Assembly: GCF_017876155.1 (NCBI RefSeq) | Contig: NZ_JAGINP010000023.1 | Location: forward strand, 93,272-157,271 | DNA: 64,000 bases | Reading direction: 5' to 3' | From: Azospirillum rugosum | GTDB taxonomy: Bacteria; Pseudomonadota; Alphaproteobacteria; Azospirillales; Azospirillaceae | Shown: in pieces, positions 1 through 7,691 of the stretch | How positions within the stretch are numbered: the first letter of the stretch is position 1 | Layout of the letters: each line of letters starts with the position of its first letter | The notes under the pieces: model-generated | What the model was told of the DNA's origin: nothing | The model's database searches: none | The model's input: the letters and a program-made list of their open reading frames with translations, nothing else | Program-made: the position numbers and the translations under genes

Positions 1-454
1 GGATCTTCTGCATCTCCCCTACCCCGGCCCACAGGATCAGCAGCGGGATGAAGGCGGAGGCCGGCAGGTAGCGGGCGAAGGACACGAAGGCCTCGAAGAA
101 GGCCTCCACCGGCTTGAAGGCCCCCATCAGGATGCCGAGCGGCACGGCGACCAGGGCGGCCAGGGCGAATCCGGCCAGGACGCGCCAGACCGTGACGCCG
201 ATGTCCTCGGCGAAGCCGAATTCGGTGAACAGCGCCCAGCCGGCCTTCAGCGAATCGCCGGGCGAGGCCAGGAACAGCGGCTTCACGAAGCCGCCGTAGG
301 TCGCGATGCCCCAGCCGAGGAAGAACAGCACGAAGCAGGCGATCCCCAGCGTCGTGCGCAGCGCCGGGGCGACCGGCTTCAGCGGGGTGAACAAGGCGGT
401 GCGCCTTCCTCCCCCGCCTTGCGGCGGGAGAGGGTCGGAAACGGTGTCGGCCAC
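1..454 (-). CDS. ABC transporter permease, nitrate/sulfonate/taurine type (partial, 3' end outside window)
   Basis: Inner-membrane permease of a SsuC/TauC-type importer; only the first ~150 residues are in the window. The visible part has a first membrane segment (around residues 35-55), then a hydrophilic stretch and the start of the permease core with TVWRVLAGF and a P-L-G-I-L-M-G stretch, as expected for the BPD_transp_1 fold. I chose a GTG start at 454, 11 bases after the stop of the substrate-binding protein gene; a GAGGG-like ribosome site lies just upstream. Odd: residues 7-18 (DPLPPQGGGGRR) are the translation of the GC-rich palindromic repeat that is normally intergenic here, so either the N-terminus has absorbed a repeat or the true start lies further in. 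Substrate cannot be told. Confidence 0.8.
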   Translation of the reverse strand, partial: MADTVSDPLPPQGGGGRRTALFTPLKPVAPALRTTLGIACFVLFFLGWGIATYGGFVKPLFLASPGDSLKAGWALFTEFGFAEDIGVTVWRVLAGFALAALVAVPLGILMGAFKPVEAFFEAFVSFARYLPASAFIPLLILWAGVGEMQKI

Positions 455-464
455 GCGGCAACCC

Positions 465-1415
465 TCACTTGACGAAGGAGGCGTCGACCATGCCGTCCAG
501 GCTGGGCGGCGCCTTGCGGATCAGCTTCGCCTCCAGCATGACGTCCTGCACCTCCTTGATGAAGGTCGGCATGGTCTTCGCCAGGTATTCCTGGTTGCCG
601 GCCTTGTCGTACCAGCGCACGAACTTCGCCGAGGCGGCGAACTGCTCCGGCGTCTGGTTCACGTCGCGGCCCATGATCTCGAAGGATTTCTTCTCGTCCT
701 TCTTGATGGCGTCCAGCGCCTCGAACCAGCTGTCGACGAAGGCCTGCACGACCTTCGGGTTCTTCTTGATGTAGTCGGGCTGGAAGGCCAGCGTGTCGAT
801 GATGACGCCCGGCGTCTGGTCCGACGTGACGAGGATCTTGCCCTTGGCCTCGCGCACCTTGGACAGGTACGGCTCATACGTCACGGCGGCGTCGAACTGG
901 CCGGCGACGAAGGCGTTGGCGGCGTCGGACGGCTGCAGGTTGACCGAGGTGACGTCGTTGATCGACTGGCCATTCTTCTTCAGGACATAGGCCAGCCAGA
1001 ACTGCGGCACGCCGCCGTACTGCACGGCCACCTGCTTGCCCTTCAGGTCGGCAACGCTGTTGATGGCGTCGCGCACCGCGATGCCGTCGCCGCCGTGCGA
1101 GCTGTCGAGCACCAGCACCTGCGTCACGTCCACGCCGGAGGAGGCGTAGAGGATGTGCGTGTCCACCGTGGTGGTGATCGCCTGCACCTCGCCCGCCGCC
1201 ATCGCCTGGTGGCGGTTGGAGGTCGGCATCTTCTTGATCTCCACCTCGATGCCGTTCTTCTTGAAGATGCCGGTTTCCTTGGCGAGCGTGATCGGCGCGA
1301 AGCCGGTCCAGCCGCTCATCGCCACCGTCACCTTGGTCTGGGCCGGGGCCGCCGCCGCCCACAGCCCGGCGAGCGCCGCGGCCAGGGTACCGACCATCCA
1401 GGACGTCGTCTTCAT
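465..1415 (-). CDS. ABC transporter periplasmic substrate-binding protein (NMT1/SsuA/TauA-like)
   Basis: About 316 residues: a signal peptide ending in AAAAPAQ (residues ~1-26), then a periplasmic binding fold beginning KVTVAMSGWTGF and containing the GIFKKNGIEVE segment typical of NMT1/SsuA-like proteins. It should capture the ligand for the permease encoded 11 bases downstream. The reading frame is open a further 74 codons upstream, but that extension is REP-derived and unlike protein; the ATG at 1415 follows a GAGAGG ribosome site and directly precedes a good signal peptide. Ligand is not predictable; nitrate, sulfonates, taurine or pyrimidine precursors are all carried by this family. Confidence 0.88.
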   Translation of the reverse strand: MKTTSWMVGTLAAALAGLWAAAAPAQTKVTVAMSGWTGFAPITLAKETGIFKKNGIEVEIKKMPTSNRHQAMAAGEVQAITTTVDTHILYASSGVDVTQVLVLDSSHGGDGIAVRDAINSVADLKGKQVAVQYGGVPQFWLAYVLKKNGQSINDVTSVNLQPSDAANAFVAGQFDAAVTYEPYLSKVREAKGKILVTSDQTPGVIIDTLAFQPDYIKKNPKVVQAFVDSWFEALDAIKKDEKKSFEIMGRDVNQTPEQFAASAKFVRWYDKAGNQEYLAKTMPTFIKEVQDVMLEAKLIRKAPPSLDGMVDASFVK

Positions 1416-1593
1416 CGTGCCAACCTCTCCCGTTCTTGTGCCCGGGGCGGATCGCGCCGCCCCATGGCCCGGTTTTCTGTCGGCGATATAGTGCACGGGC
1501 GGGACGCGGGTGGGAAGACGGGACCGGATGAAAACGGTCAGCGACGTTGTCGTTTTTCCCCGCGCAGCGAATTCCACGCGGATTGCGCAGCGC

Positions 1594-1677
1594 GTAGGTT
1601 GGGTGGAGCGCCAGCGAAACCCAACACCCGTTTCCATGCGACGATGTTGGGTTGCGCTGGCGCTCCACCCAACCTAC
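1594..1677. repeat. GTAG-type REP pair (BIME)
   Basis: Two inverted REP units. The left begins GTAGGTTGGGTGGAGCGC and the right ends with its complement ...CCACCCAACCTAC; each unit also folds on itself through GTTGGGT/ACCCAAC. Lies between the 5' side of the substrate-binding protein gene and the 3' end of the hybrid kinase gene. Related copies at 10771, 29471 and 38136. The GTAG start is the hallmark of REPs associated with RAYT (TnpA-REP) transposases; no RAYT gene is in the window. Confidence 0.8.
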
Positions 1678-1690
1678 GGGGCCCGTGCCG

Positions 1691-4651
1691 TCAGGCCGCC
1701 CCCGCGCTCGCCATCAGCTTGCGCAGGTCGTTGGGGAAGACCGGCTTGTGCAGGATGCGGAAGCCCTTGCGGTGGGCCTCGTCCAGCCGTTCCGGGGCGG
1801 TGTCGCCGGTCAGGATGATGCCCGGCACGTCCGTCCCGACCAGACCCTGCACGGCGGCCAGCGCCTCCGGCCCGGTGCGGCCCTGCTGGAGCTGGTAGTC
1901 GGCCAGCACGACCTGCGGGCGGCGGCCGTCGGCGCGCAGCCGTTCCAGCGCCTGGTCGCCGGACCTTGCGGTCAGGACGCTGTAGCCCCAGCCCTCCAGC
2001 ATCGCCTTGAGGCCGAGCAGGATGATCGCCTCGTCGTCGATCACCAGCACCATGCCCTTGTTCACGCAGTCGTTGGCGACCTGCCGCAGCTCCACCGCGG
2101 CGGCGCGGGTCTTCTCGGCGGCGACGCGGGGCAGCTCCACCGAGAAGACGGAGCCCCGCCCCTCCTTCGACCGCACGCCGACCCGGTGGCCGAGCAGCGT
2201 GCTGAGGCGCTTCACGATCGCCAGACCCAGCCCCAGCCCGCGGTCGCCGTTGGTGTTCAGCTGGGTGAACTCCTCGAAGATCTCGTCCAGCCGGTCGGCG
2301 GGGATGCCGATGCCGCTGTCCCAGACCTCCACGCGCAGGCCCCCCTTGCTGCGGCGGCAGCCGATCAGGATCCGCCCCTTGCGGGTGTAGCGGAGCGCGT
2401 TCTCGATCAGGTTGCGCAGGATGCGCTCCAGGTGCGCCGGGTCGGTGCGCACCCAGGCGCGGGTCGGCACGGCGCGCAGCACCAGGCCCTTTTGGGCGGC
2501 GCGCGGCGCGTATTCCGCGACCAGCCGGCCGAGCACCTGGCCCATCCGCACGTCGGTCTTGGTGACGGCGATCTTGCCCGACTCCAGCCGCGACATGTCC
2601 AGCAGACCGTCCAGCAGCCCCTTCAGCGTGTCCAGCGACTGGCGCATGTTGTCCAGCAGCGGCAGGCCGGGGTGACCCTGCAGCCGGTCGCCCAGCGCGG
2701 CGGCGAACAGGTAGAGCGACTGCACGGGCTGGCGCAGGTCGTGGCTGGCGACGGCCAGGAACTTGGACTTGCCGGCCGCGGCGGTCTCCGCCGCCTCCCG
2801 CGCGCGGCGCAGGTCGGCCTCCGCCTGCTTGCGGCCGGTCACGTCCACGGCGGCGCAGGTCACGCCGACGATGGAGCCGTCCGGGCCGCGCAGCGGATCG
2901 ACGGTCAGGTCGTAGAAATGGTCGCAGCCGTCCTGGCGGATGCGCACCTCGTCGCGCACGCCCTCGCCGGTCATCAGGACGCGGCGCTTGATGGCGGTGA
3001 CGGAATCGGCGTCGGCGTGGTCCTCGAACACCTCGTGGTCGGTCTTGCCCACCACCCGCTCCGCCGTGTAGCCCAGCGCCGGGTTGTGCATCCAGGTGTA
3101 GCGCAGGTCGCGGTCCTGGTTGAACACCGCGACGCCGGAGTTGCGCAGCGCCGTGCGGAAGCGCTCGTTGGTGACGCGCAACGCCTCCTCGGTGGACTTG
3201 CGCTCCGTGATGTCGGTGGCGGAGACGATCAGGTGCGTGACGCGGCCGGCCGCGTCCAGCATCGGGGTCAGCGCCACGTCCACGATGATCTGCCGGTCGC
3301 CGGCCAGCCGGATCGCCGCGTCGAAGCGGGACCGCTCGCCGTGCGCCGCACGGCCCACGGCCGCGCGCAGATGCTCGCGCCCCGCCGAATCGAACGACCA
3401 CCAGGACGTCTCGTGGAAGGGGCGGCCCAGGATCTGGTCGGCCGGCAGGCCCGCCGCCTCGATGGCGGCGCGGTTGACCTGAAGCACCTCGCCTGTCGGG
3501 GCCAGCACGCCGATGAAGGCCGGCAGCGCGTCCAGCACCGCGCGCAGATGCTCTTCCGAGCTGCGCAGCGCGCGCTCCCGCGCTTCCAGCGTCCCGGCCA
3601 TGGCGTCGAAGGCGGAGCCGAGCTGCCCGATTTCCGAGGTGCGGTCGGGCAGCGCGGCGCGGGCGGTCGAATCGCCTTCGCCCCAGGTCTGGGCGGCGCG
3701 GATCAGCACGGCCACCGGGCGGCGGATGAACAGCGTGCCGCCGATCCAGGCGGCGGCGATCGCCACCAGCAGCCCGGCCAGCGTCATCAGCAGGCCATGG
3801 CGGGTCGAGCGGTCGATGTTGCCGATGGCGGTGGTGTGGTCCAGCCCGACGCTGATGAACAGGTCGCGCACGCCGCGCCGCGCCGAGGAGTAGGCGAGCA
3901 CCCGCGTCACGCCGTCCAGCCCCGGCATGGTGGCGACCCCGCCCCGCTCGTCGCCGACCAGCTCCAGATAGGCGGGCGGCACGCGCTCGCCACGCTGGGC
4001 GATGCCGTTGGGCAGCTTGACCAGGATGTTGCCGTTGCGGTCGGTGACCAGGAGGCTGGCATTCTCCGGCAGCGGCCGGGCCGCGAAGTTGGCGGACAGC
4101 CACGGCAGGTCGAGGCCGAGCGTCACGACGCCGGCGATCTCCCCCGCCTCGTTGCGGAAGGGAATGGCGAAGGGCAGCGTGCCGGGGGTGGGGGTCGGCT
4201 CCACGCCCTGGACCTTGTCCATAACGCCGGGCGTCCATTCGCCGATGACGAAATGCCCGTCCTCCAGGGCGCGGCGGATGTGCGGCAGGGACGTGGACAG
4301 GCGGGCCGGCGCGTCGGCGGCGCCGCTGCACAGGACGGTGCCGTCGCGCGCGACCACGGCGAGGCTGCGGTATTCGGGGGCAAGCCGGACGAGGCGGGAC
4401 AGATGCTCCCGGCAGCGGCCGAAGTCGCTCGCGCGCAAGGCCGCCGATTCCGCGATCGAGGTCACCACCAGCCGCGCGCCGTCCACGATCCGCGCCTGTT
4501 CACCCTCGACGAGATGCAGAAGGCGCTCGGCCTGGGCGGCGACCTCCTCCTCACGTTCGGCGCGGAACTGGAACACGCCATAGGCCTGTATGCCGACGGC
4601 CGGCAACACGGCGAGCAGCACCAGCACGAAAAGGCGGGCCAGCAGGGTCAT
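1691..4651 (-). CDS. Hybrid sensor histidine kinase / response regulator
   Basis: About 986 residues, membrane bound. Order: TM1 (~4-24), a periplasmic Cache-like sensor (~25-285), TM2 (~285-307), HAMP (~308-360), two to three PAS domains (~375-620), HisKA with SHDLRQP (~636), HATPase with NLIENALRY and DSGIGIP boxes and a GLGLGLAIV loop (~730-850), and a C-terminal receiver (~866-980) with IDDEA at its start, the likely phosphoacceptor Asp in VVLADYQL (~916) and Lys in LHKPV. The SHDLRQPVQSLYLF box belongs to hybrid kinases that often regulate sensory or metabolic switching. The frame is open to 4723, but the ATG at 4651 leads straight into TM1 and has AGGGGAG upstream. Target unknown; no separate regulator adjoins it. 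Confidence 0.9.
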   Translation of the reverse strand: MTLLARLFVLVLLAVLPAVGIQAYGVFQFRAEREEEVAAQAERLLHLVEGEQARIVDGARLVVTSIAESAALRASDFGRCREHLSRLVRLAPEYRSLAVVARDGTVLCSGAADAPARLSTSLPHIRRALEDGHFVIGEWTPGVMDKVQGVEPTPTPGTLPFAIPFRNEAGEIAGVVTLGLDLPWLSANFAARPLPENASLLVTDRNGNILVKLPNGIAQRGERVPPAYLELVGDERGGVATMPGLDGVTRVLAYSSARRGVRDLFISVGLDHTTAIGNIDRSTRHGLLMTLAGLLVAIAAAWIGGTLFIRRPVAVLIRAAQTWGEGDSTARAALPDRTSEIGQLGSAFDAMAGTLEARERALRSSEEHLRAVLDALPAFIGVLAPTGEVLQVNRAAIEAAGLPADQILGRPFHETSWWSFDSAGREHLRAAVGRAAHGERSRFDAAIRLAGDRQIIVDVALTPMLDAAGRVTHLIVSATDITERKSTEEALRVTNERFRTALRNSGVAVFNQDRDLRYTWMHNPALGYTAERVVGKTDHEVFEDHADADSVTAIKRRVLMTGEGVRDEVRIRQDGCDHFYDLTVDPLRGPDGSIVGVTCAAVDVTGRKQAEADLRRAREAAETAAAGKSKFLAVASHDLRQPVQSLYLFAAALGDRLQGHPGLPLLDNMRQSLDTLKGLLDGLLDMSRLESGKIAVTKTDVRMGQVLGRLVAEYAPRAAQKGLVLRAVPTRAWVRTDPAHLERILRNLIENALRYTRKGRILIGCRRSKGGLRVEVWDSGIGIPADRLDEIFEEFTQLNTNGDRGLGLGLAIVKRLSTLLGHRVGVRSKEGRGSVFSVELPRVAAEKTRAAAVELRQVANDCVNKGMVLVIDDEAIILLGLKAMLEGWGYSVLTARSGDQALERLRADGRRPQVVLADYQLQQGRTGPEALAAVQGLVGTDVPGIILTGDTAPERLDEAHRKGFRILHKPVFPNDLRKLMASAGAA

Positions 4652-4723
4652 GGTTGTCTCGGGCTCCCCTTGGGGCGGAGCGACCGGCCTTCGATCCTCG
4701 GCCGTCACACCTCCGCCGACCAT

Positions 4724-4900
4724 CGGGATACGACCATCATGGTTAAATCCCAGTTAATCGCCCTGGAAAATTCCTGGAAAAGACTGACATTGCCGTCGAA
4801 GCACCCGACAAATACGGGGTATCTCTTAGGTATTTTCAGGACAGTTGTTTCCCGTTTTACCTAAAATGCCGAATTTCTAGCTGTCCGAAAGAGGTAGAGC
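4724..4900. promoter_or_regulatory. AT-rich divergent promoter region with 11-bp-phased direct repeats
   Basis: Upstream of both the hybrid kinase (minus) and the aldo/keto reductase (plus); clearly richer in A/T than its surroundings. CCTGGAAAA occurs at 4762-4770 and again at 4773-4781, one helical turn apart, a pattern that can be an operator. I could not assign convincing -35/-10 boxes. Confidence 0.4.
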
Positions 4901-5725
4901 ATGATGAAAACTCTCACACACCTTGGCACCCGCATGCCCGCCCTGGGCCTAGGCACATGGCAGCTGTCCGGGTCCGTCTGCGCCCGGGTGGTGCGGAGCG
5001 CGCTCGACCTCGGCTACCGCCACGTCGACACCGCGCAGGCCTACGGCAACGAGGCGGAGGTCGGGGCGGCGATCGTCGAGTCCGGCGTTCCCCGCGACCA
5101 GCTGTTCCTGACCACCAAGCTGTGGATGGACCGGCTGACCCGCGGCGAGGTCGAGCGGTCGACGGAGGAGAGCCTGCGGCGCCTGCGCAGCAACTATGTG
5201 GACCTTCTGCTGATCCACTGGCCGAACCCGCGCGTGCCGCTGGCCGAAACGCTGGGCGCCATGGCGGCGCTGAAGGAGTCCGGCAAGGTGCGCCGCATCG
5301 GCGTCAGCAATTTCCCCGTCGCCCTGCTGCGCCACGCGGTGGAGGAGGCCGGGGCGGAGATCTTCTGCAACCAGGTGGAATACCACCCGCTGCTGTCGCA
5401 GGCCCCGGTCCTGGATTACCTGCGCCCGCGCGGGATGCTTCTGGTCGCCTACAGCCCGCTGGGCCACGGCCAGGTTCTGGCCAACGCCGAGGTGCGGCGC
5501 ATCGCCGCCAAGCACGGCGCGACCGCGGCCCAGGTGGCGCTCGCCTGGCTGCTCGGGCAGGACGGCGTGGCGGCCATTCCGAAGGCCGGCAGCATGGAGC
5601 ATCTGCGCGACAACCAGGCGGCGCTGGACCTGGATCTGGACCCGGCGGACCGCGCCGCGCTGGACCGTCTGGCCGGCCACACCCGCACCGTGGCGCCGAG
5701 CTGGTCGCCGAACTGGGACACCTGA
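4901..5725 (+). CDS. Aldo/keto reductase (2,5-diketogluconate reductase-like)
   Basis: 274 residues, a complete (beta/alpha)8 NAD(P)H-dependent carbonyl reductase. The catalytic tetrad is intact: Asp43, Tyr48 (DTAQAYGNE), Lys73 (TTKLW) and His106 (LLIHWPNP). The GVSNF segment and the C-terminal IPKAGS cofactor-binding motif are present. Cytoplasmic; substrates of this subgroup include small aldehydes and keto-sugars, and the exact one is not predictable. Start: ATG at 4901 after GAAAGAGG; an immediate second ATG follows. Monocistronic by appearance, divergent from the kinase. Confidence 0.93.
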   Translation: MMKTLTHLGTRMPALGLGTWQLSGSVCARVVRSALDLGYRHVDTAQAYGNEAEVGAAIVESGVPRDQLFLTTKLWMDRLTRGEVERSTEESLRRLRSNYVDLLLIHWPNPRVPLAETLGAMAALKESGKVRRIGVSNFPVALLRHAVEEAGAEIFCNQVEYHPLLSQAPVLDYLRPRGMLLVAYSPLGHGQVLANAEVRRIAAKHGATAAQVALAWLLGQDGVAAIPKAGSMEHLRDNQAALDLDLDPADRAALDRLAGHTRTVAPSWSPNWDT

Positions 5726-5815
5726 GACGCCGGTTTTCTTCGCGGCCCCTTTTCCCGGCCGCTCGCCGAAAGGTCCCTGGAACCGCCGCCGGGGCCGGTG
5801 TGTTGAACGGGCGCC

Positions 5816-6826
5816 ATGAACACAGCCTTCCAGATGCCCCCGCTCCGCACCGCGTCCGACGGCTCCCCGCGCCAGGTGGGCGTGGAGGTGGAGTTCGCCG
5901 ACCTCGACGCCCCCTCCGCCGCCGCCGTGGTGCGCGACCTGTACGGAGGCACGATGGCGATGGAGGACCCACACCGCTGCCGCGTGACCGGCACCCGGCT
6001 GGGCGACTTCACGGTGGAGCTGGACATGCGCTCCGCCCACCCGGAGAAGAAGGCGGACGGCGCCACCCAAACGGGCGACGGCACGGTCGGATCGGTGGTC
6101 GGCAAGGTGGCCGACACCGTGGTCGAGACGCTGCGCCCGCTCTGGGGCAACATCGGCAGCCTCGTCATGCCGTTCGAGATCGCCGCCCCGCCCGTCCCCT
6201 TCGACCGGCTGGCCGAGCTGGAGGCGCTGTTCACCACGCTGCGCGACCGCGGCGCGTCGGGGACGGAGGCCAGCCCGCTGTTCGCCTTCGGCCTGCACTT
6301 CAACCCGCAGGTGGCGCGCAACGACGGCGACTACGTGCTCGACCACCTGAAGGCCTTCCTGGTGCTGGCGCCCTGGCTGCGCAGCGAGATCCGCATCGAC
6401 CCGACGCGCCGGCTGACCGGCTTCATCGCCGCCTTTCCGACCGACTACGCCGTGAAGGTGGTCGATCCCGACTATCGCCCGGACCTGAACGGGCTGATCG
6501 CCGACTACCTGGACTCCAACCCGACCCGCAACCGCGAGTTGGACCTGTTCCCGCTGTTCGCGCACCTGCGGCCCGACCTTCTGTTCGCCAAGGTTCAGGA
6601 CCCGCACGTCCGCCCGCGCCCGACCTTCCACTACCGCCTGCCGAACGCGCGGCTGGGCGACCCCGAGTGGCGGCTGGCGCAGGACTGGAACCGCTGGGTG
6701 GCGGTGGAGGAGCTGGCGGCCGACCGCGACCGGCTCGACCGGCTGGGCGCCGACTACCGGTCCTTCGCCGCGCGCCGGGCGCTCGACGACTGGGCGGCCG
6801 AGGCCGGCCGGCGGATCGCCGGATAA
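5816..6826 (+). CDS. Amidoligase-family protein (COOH-NH2 ligase)
   Basis: 336 residues, no signal peptide or membrane segment. The N-terminal GVEVEFADLD (about residue 22) matches the G-x-E-x-E-F strand that opens the glutamine-synthetase-like amidoligase fold; LHFNPQ (~160) and a basic F-x-A-x-FPTDYAVKV stretch follow. Family knowledge: these enzymes are thought to join an amine to a carboxylate using ATP, and they are often encoded with a class-I glutamine amidotransferase. That is exactly the next gene, 18 bases downstream. Substrate unknown; proposed roles in the family are peptide or cell-surface modification. Preceded by a non-coding 90 bases after the aldo/keto reductase. Confidence 0.82.
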   Translation: MNTAFQMPPLRTASDGSPRQVGVEVEFADLDAPSAAAVVRDLYGGTMAMEDPHRCRVTGTRLGDFTVELDMRSAHPEKKADGATQTGDGTVGSVVGKVADTVVETLRPLWGNIGSLVMPFEIAAPPVPFDRLAELEALFTTLRDRGASGTEASPLFAFGLHFNPQVARNDGDYVLDHLKAFLVLAPWLRSEIRIDPTRRLTGFIAAFPTDYAVKVVDPDYRPDLNGLIADYLDSNPTRNRELDLFPLFAHLRPDLLFAKVQDPHVRPRPTFHYRLPNARLGDPEWRLAQDWNRWVAVEELAADRDRLDRLGADYRSFAARRALDDWAAEAGRRIAG

Positions 6827-6844
6827 GGGGGCTTGCGCATTCCC

Positions 6845-7573
6845 ATGGCCGCCTTCCTTCCCACCGCATCCGGCCGGTCCGGGCGCCCGCTGATCGGGGT
6901 CACCGCCTCGGTGCACGGCAGCCGCATCGCCTGGTGGGCGAACCACCTTGCCCTGCGCCGCGCCGGGGCGCGGGCGGTGCGCATCACGGCGCGCAGCCCC
7001 TTCCCCATCGACCGGCTCGACGGGCTGGTGGTCGGCGGCGGCGACGACATCGACGCCACCCTCTACGGCGAGACCGCCCGCCCCCACATCCGCATCGACC
7101 CGGAGCGCGACCGGCTGGAGCTGAACGCCCTGGACTGCGCCGCCCGGCGGGACCTGCCGGTGCTGGGCATCTGCCGCGGCTCGCAGATGATCAACGTGCA
7201 CCGCGGCGGCTCTCTGCACACGGACATCCACGAGATCTACCTGGAGGCGCCGCGGCTGCGCACCGTGCTGCCGCGCAAGCGCATCCGGATCGAGCCGGAC
7301 AGCGGCCTCTACCGCATTCTGGGCATCGCCGAATGCCGGGTGAACGCCCTGCACCACCAGGCGGTGGACCGGCTGGGCGAGGGGCTGCGCGTCGTGGCGC
7401 GGGAGACGGCGGGGGTCGTGCAGGGCATCGAGGCGGCGGCGCACCCCTTCCTGATCGGCGTGCAGTGGCACCCCGAATATCTGGTCACCGACGACCGCCA
7501 GCAGGCCCTGTTCCGCACGCTGGTCGCCGCCGCCGCCGGCGAGTCCACGGTGATCGCGGCCGCCACGGCCTGA
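6845..7573 (+). CDS. Gamma-glutamyl-gamma-aminobutyrate hydrolase / class-I glutamine amidotransferase-like (peptidase C26)
   Basis: About 242 residues. Catalytic residues expected of the C26/PuuD family are visible: the nucleophile Cys in GICRGSQMINV (~109) and the His-x-Glu pair in QWHPEYL (~208). The GGGDDIDATLYGE segment is also typical. It hydrolyses a gamma-glutamyl amide or supplies ammonia. It sits directly behind the amidoligase gene and is probably co-transcribed, so the two likely work in opposite or sequential steps on one gamma-glutamyl-type product. A TTG at 6833 is in frame but only 2 bases from the AAGGGGG site; I prefer the ATG at 6845. Confidence 0.88.
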   Translation: MAAFLPTASGRSGRPLIGVTASVHGSRIAWWANHLALRRAGARAVRITARSPFPIDRLDGLVVGGGDDIDATLYGETARPHIRIDPERDRLELNALDCAARRDLPVLGICRGSQMINVHRGGSLHTDIHEIYLEAPRLRTVLPRKRIRIEPDSGLYRILGIAECRVNALHHQAVDRLGEGLRVVARETAGVVQGIEAAAHPFLIGVQWHPEYLVTDDRQQALFRTLVAAAAGESTVIAAATA

Positions 7574-7691
7574 GCCGCCCCCCTGAGCGATCGCCCGATC
7601 CGAATCCGGTCCATTCCCGCCGCGACCGCCATTTGCAGGACGCGCATAAGCGATTATTCTCGGCACCGGTTCGTGGCGAGGCCGGGGGCGT

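Noticed and set aside
306..1898. 530-codon open frame on the plus strand
   Set aside because: It is a shadow of the minus-strand ABC genes; the protein has extreme Arg/Gly/His content and no family features. High GC DNA leaves long open frames on all strands.
1652..4864. 1070-codon open frame opposite the hybrid kinase
   Set aside because: Shadow of the kinase gene; composition (Ala, Gln, Arg, His) is not that of a real protein.
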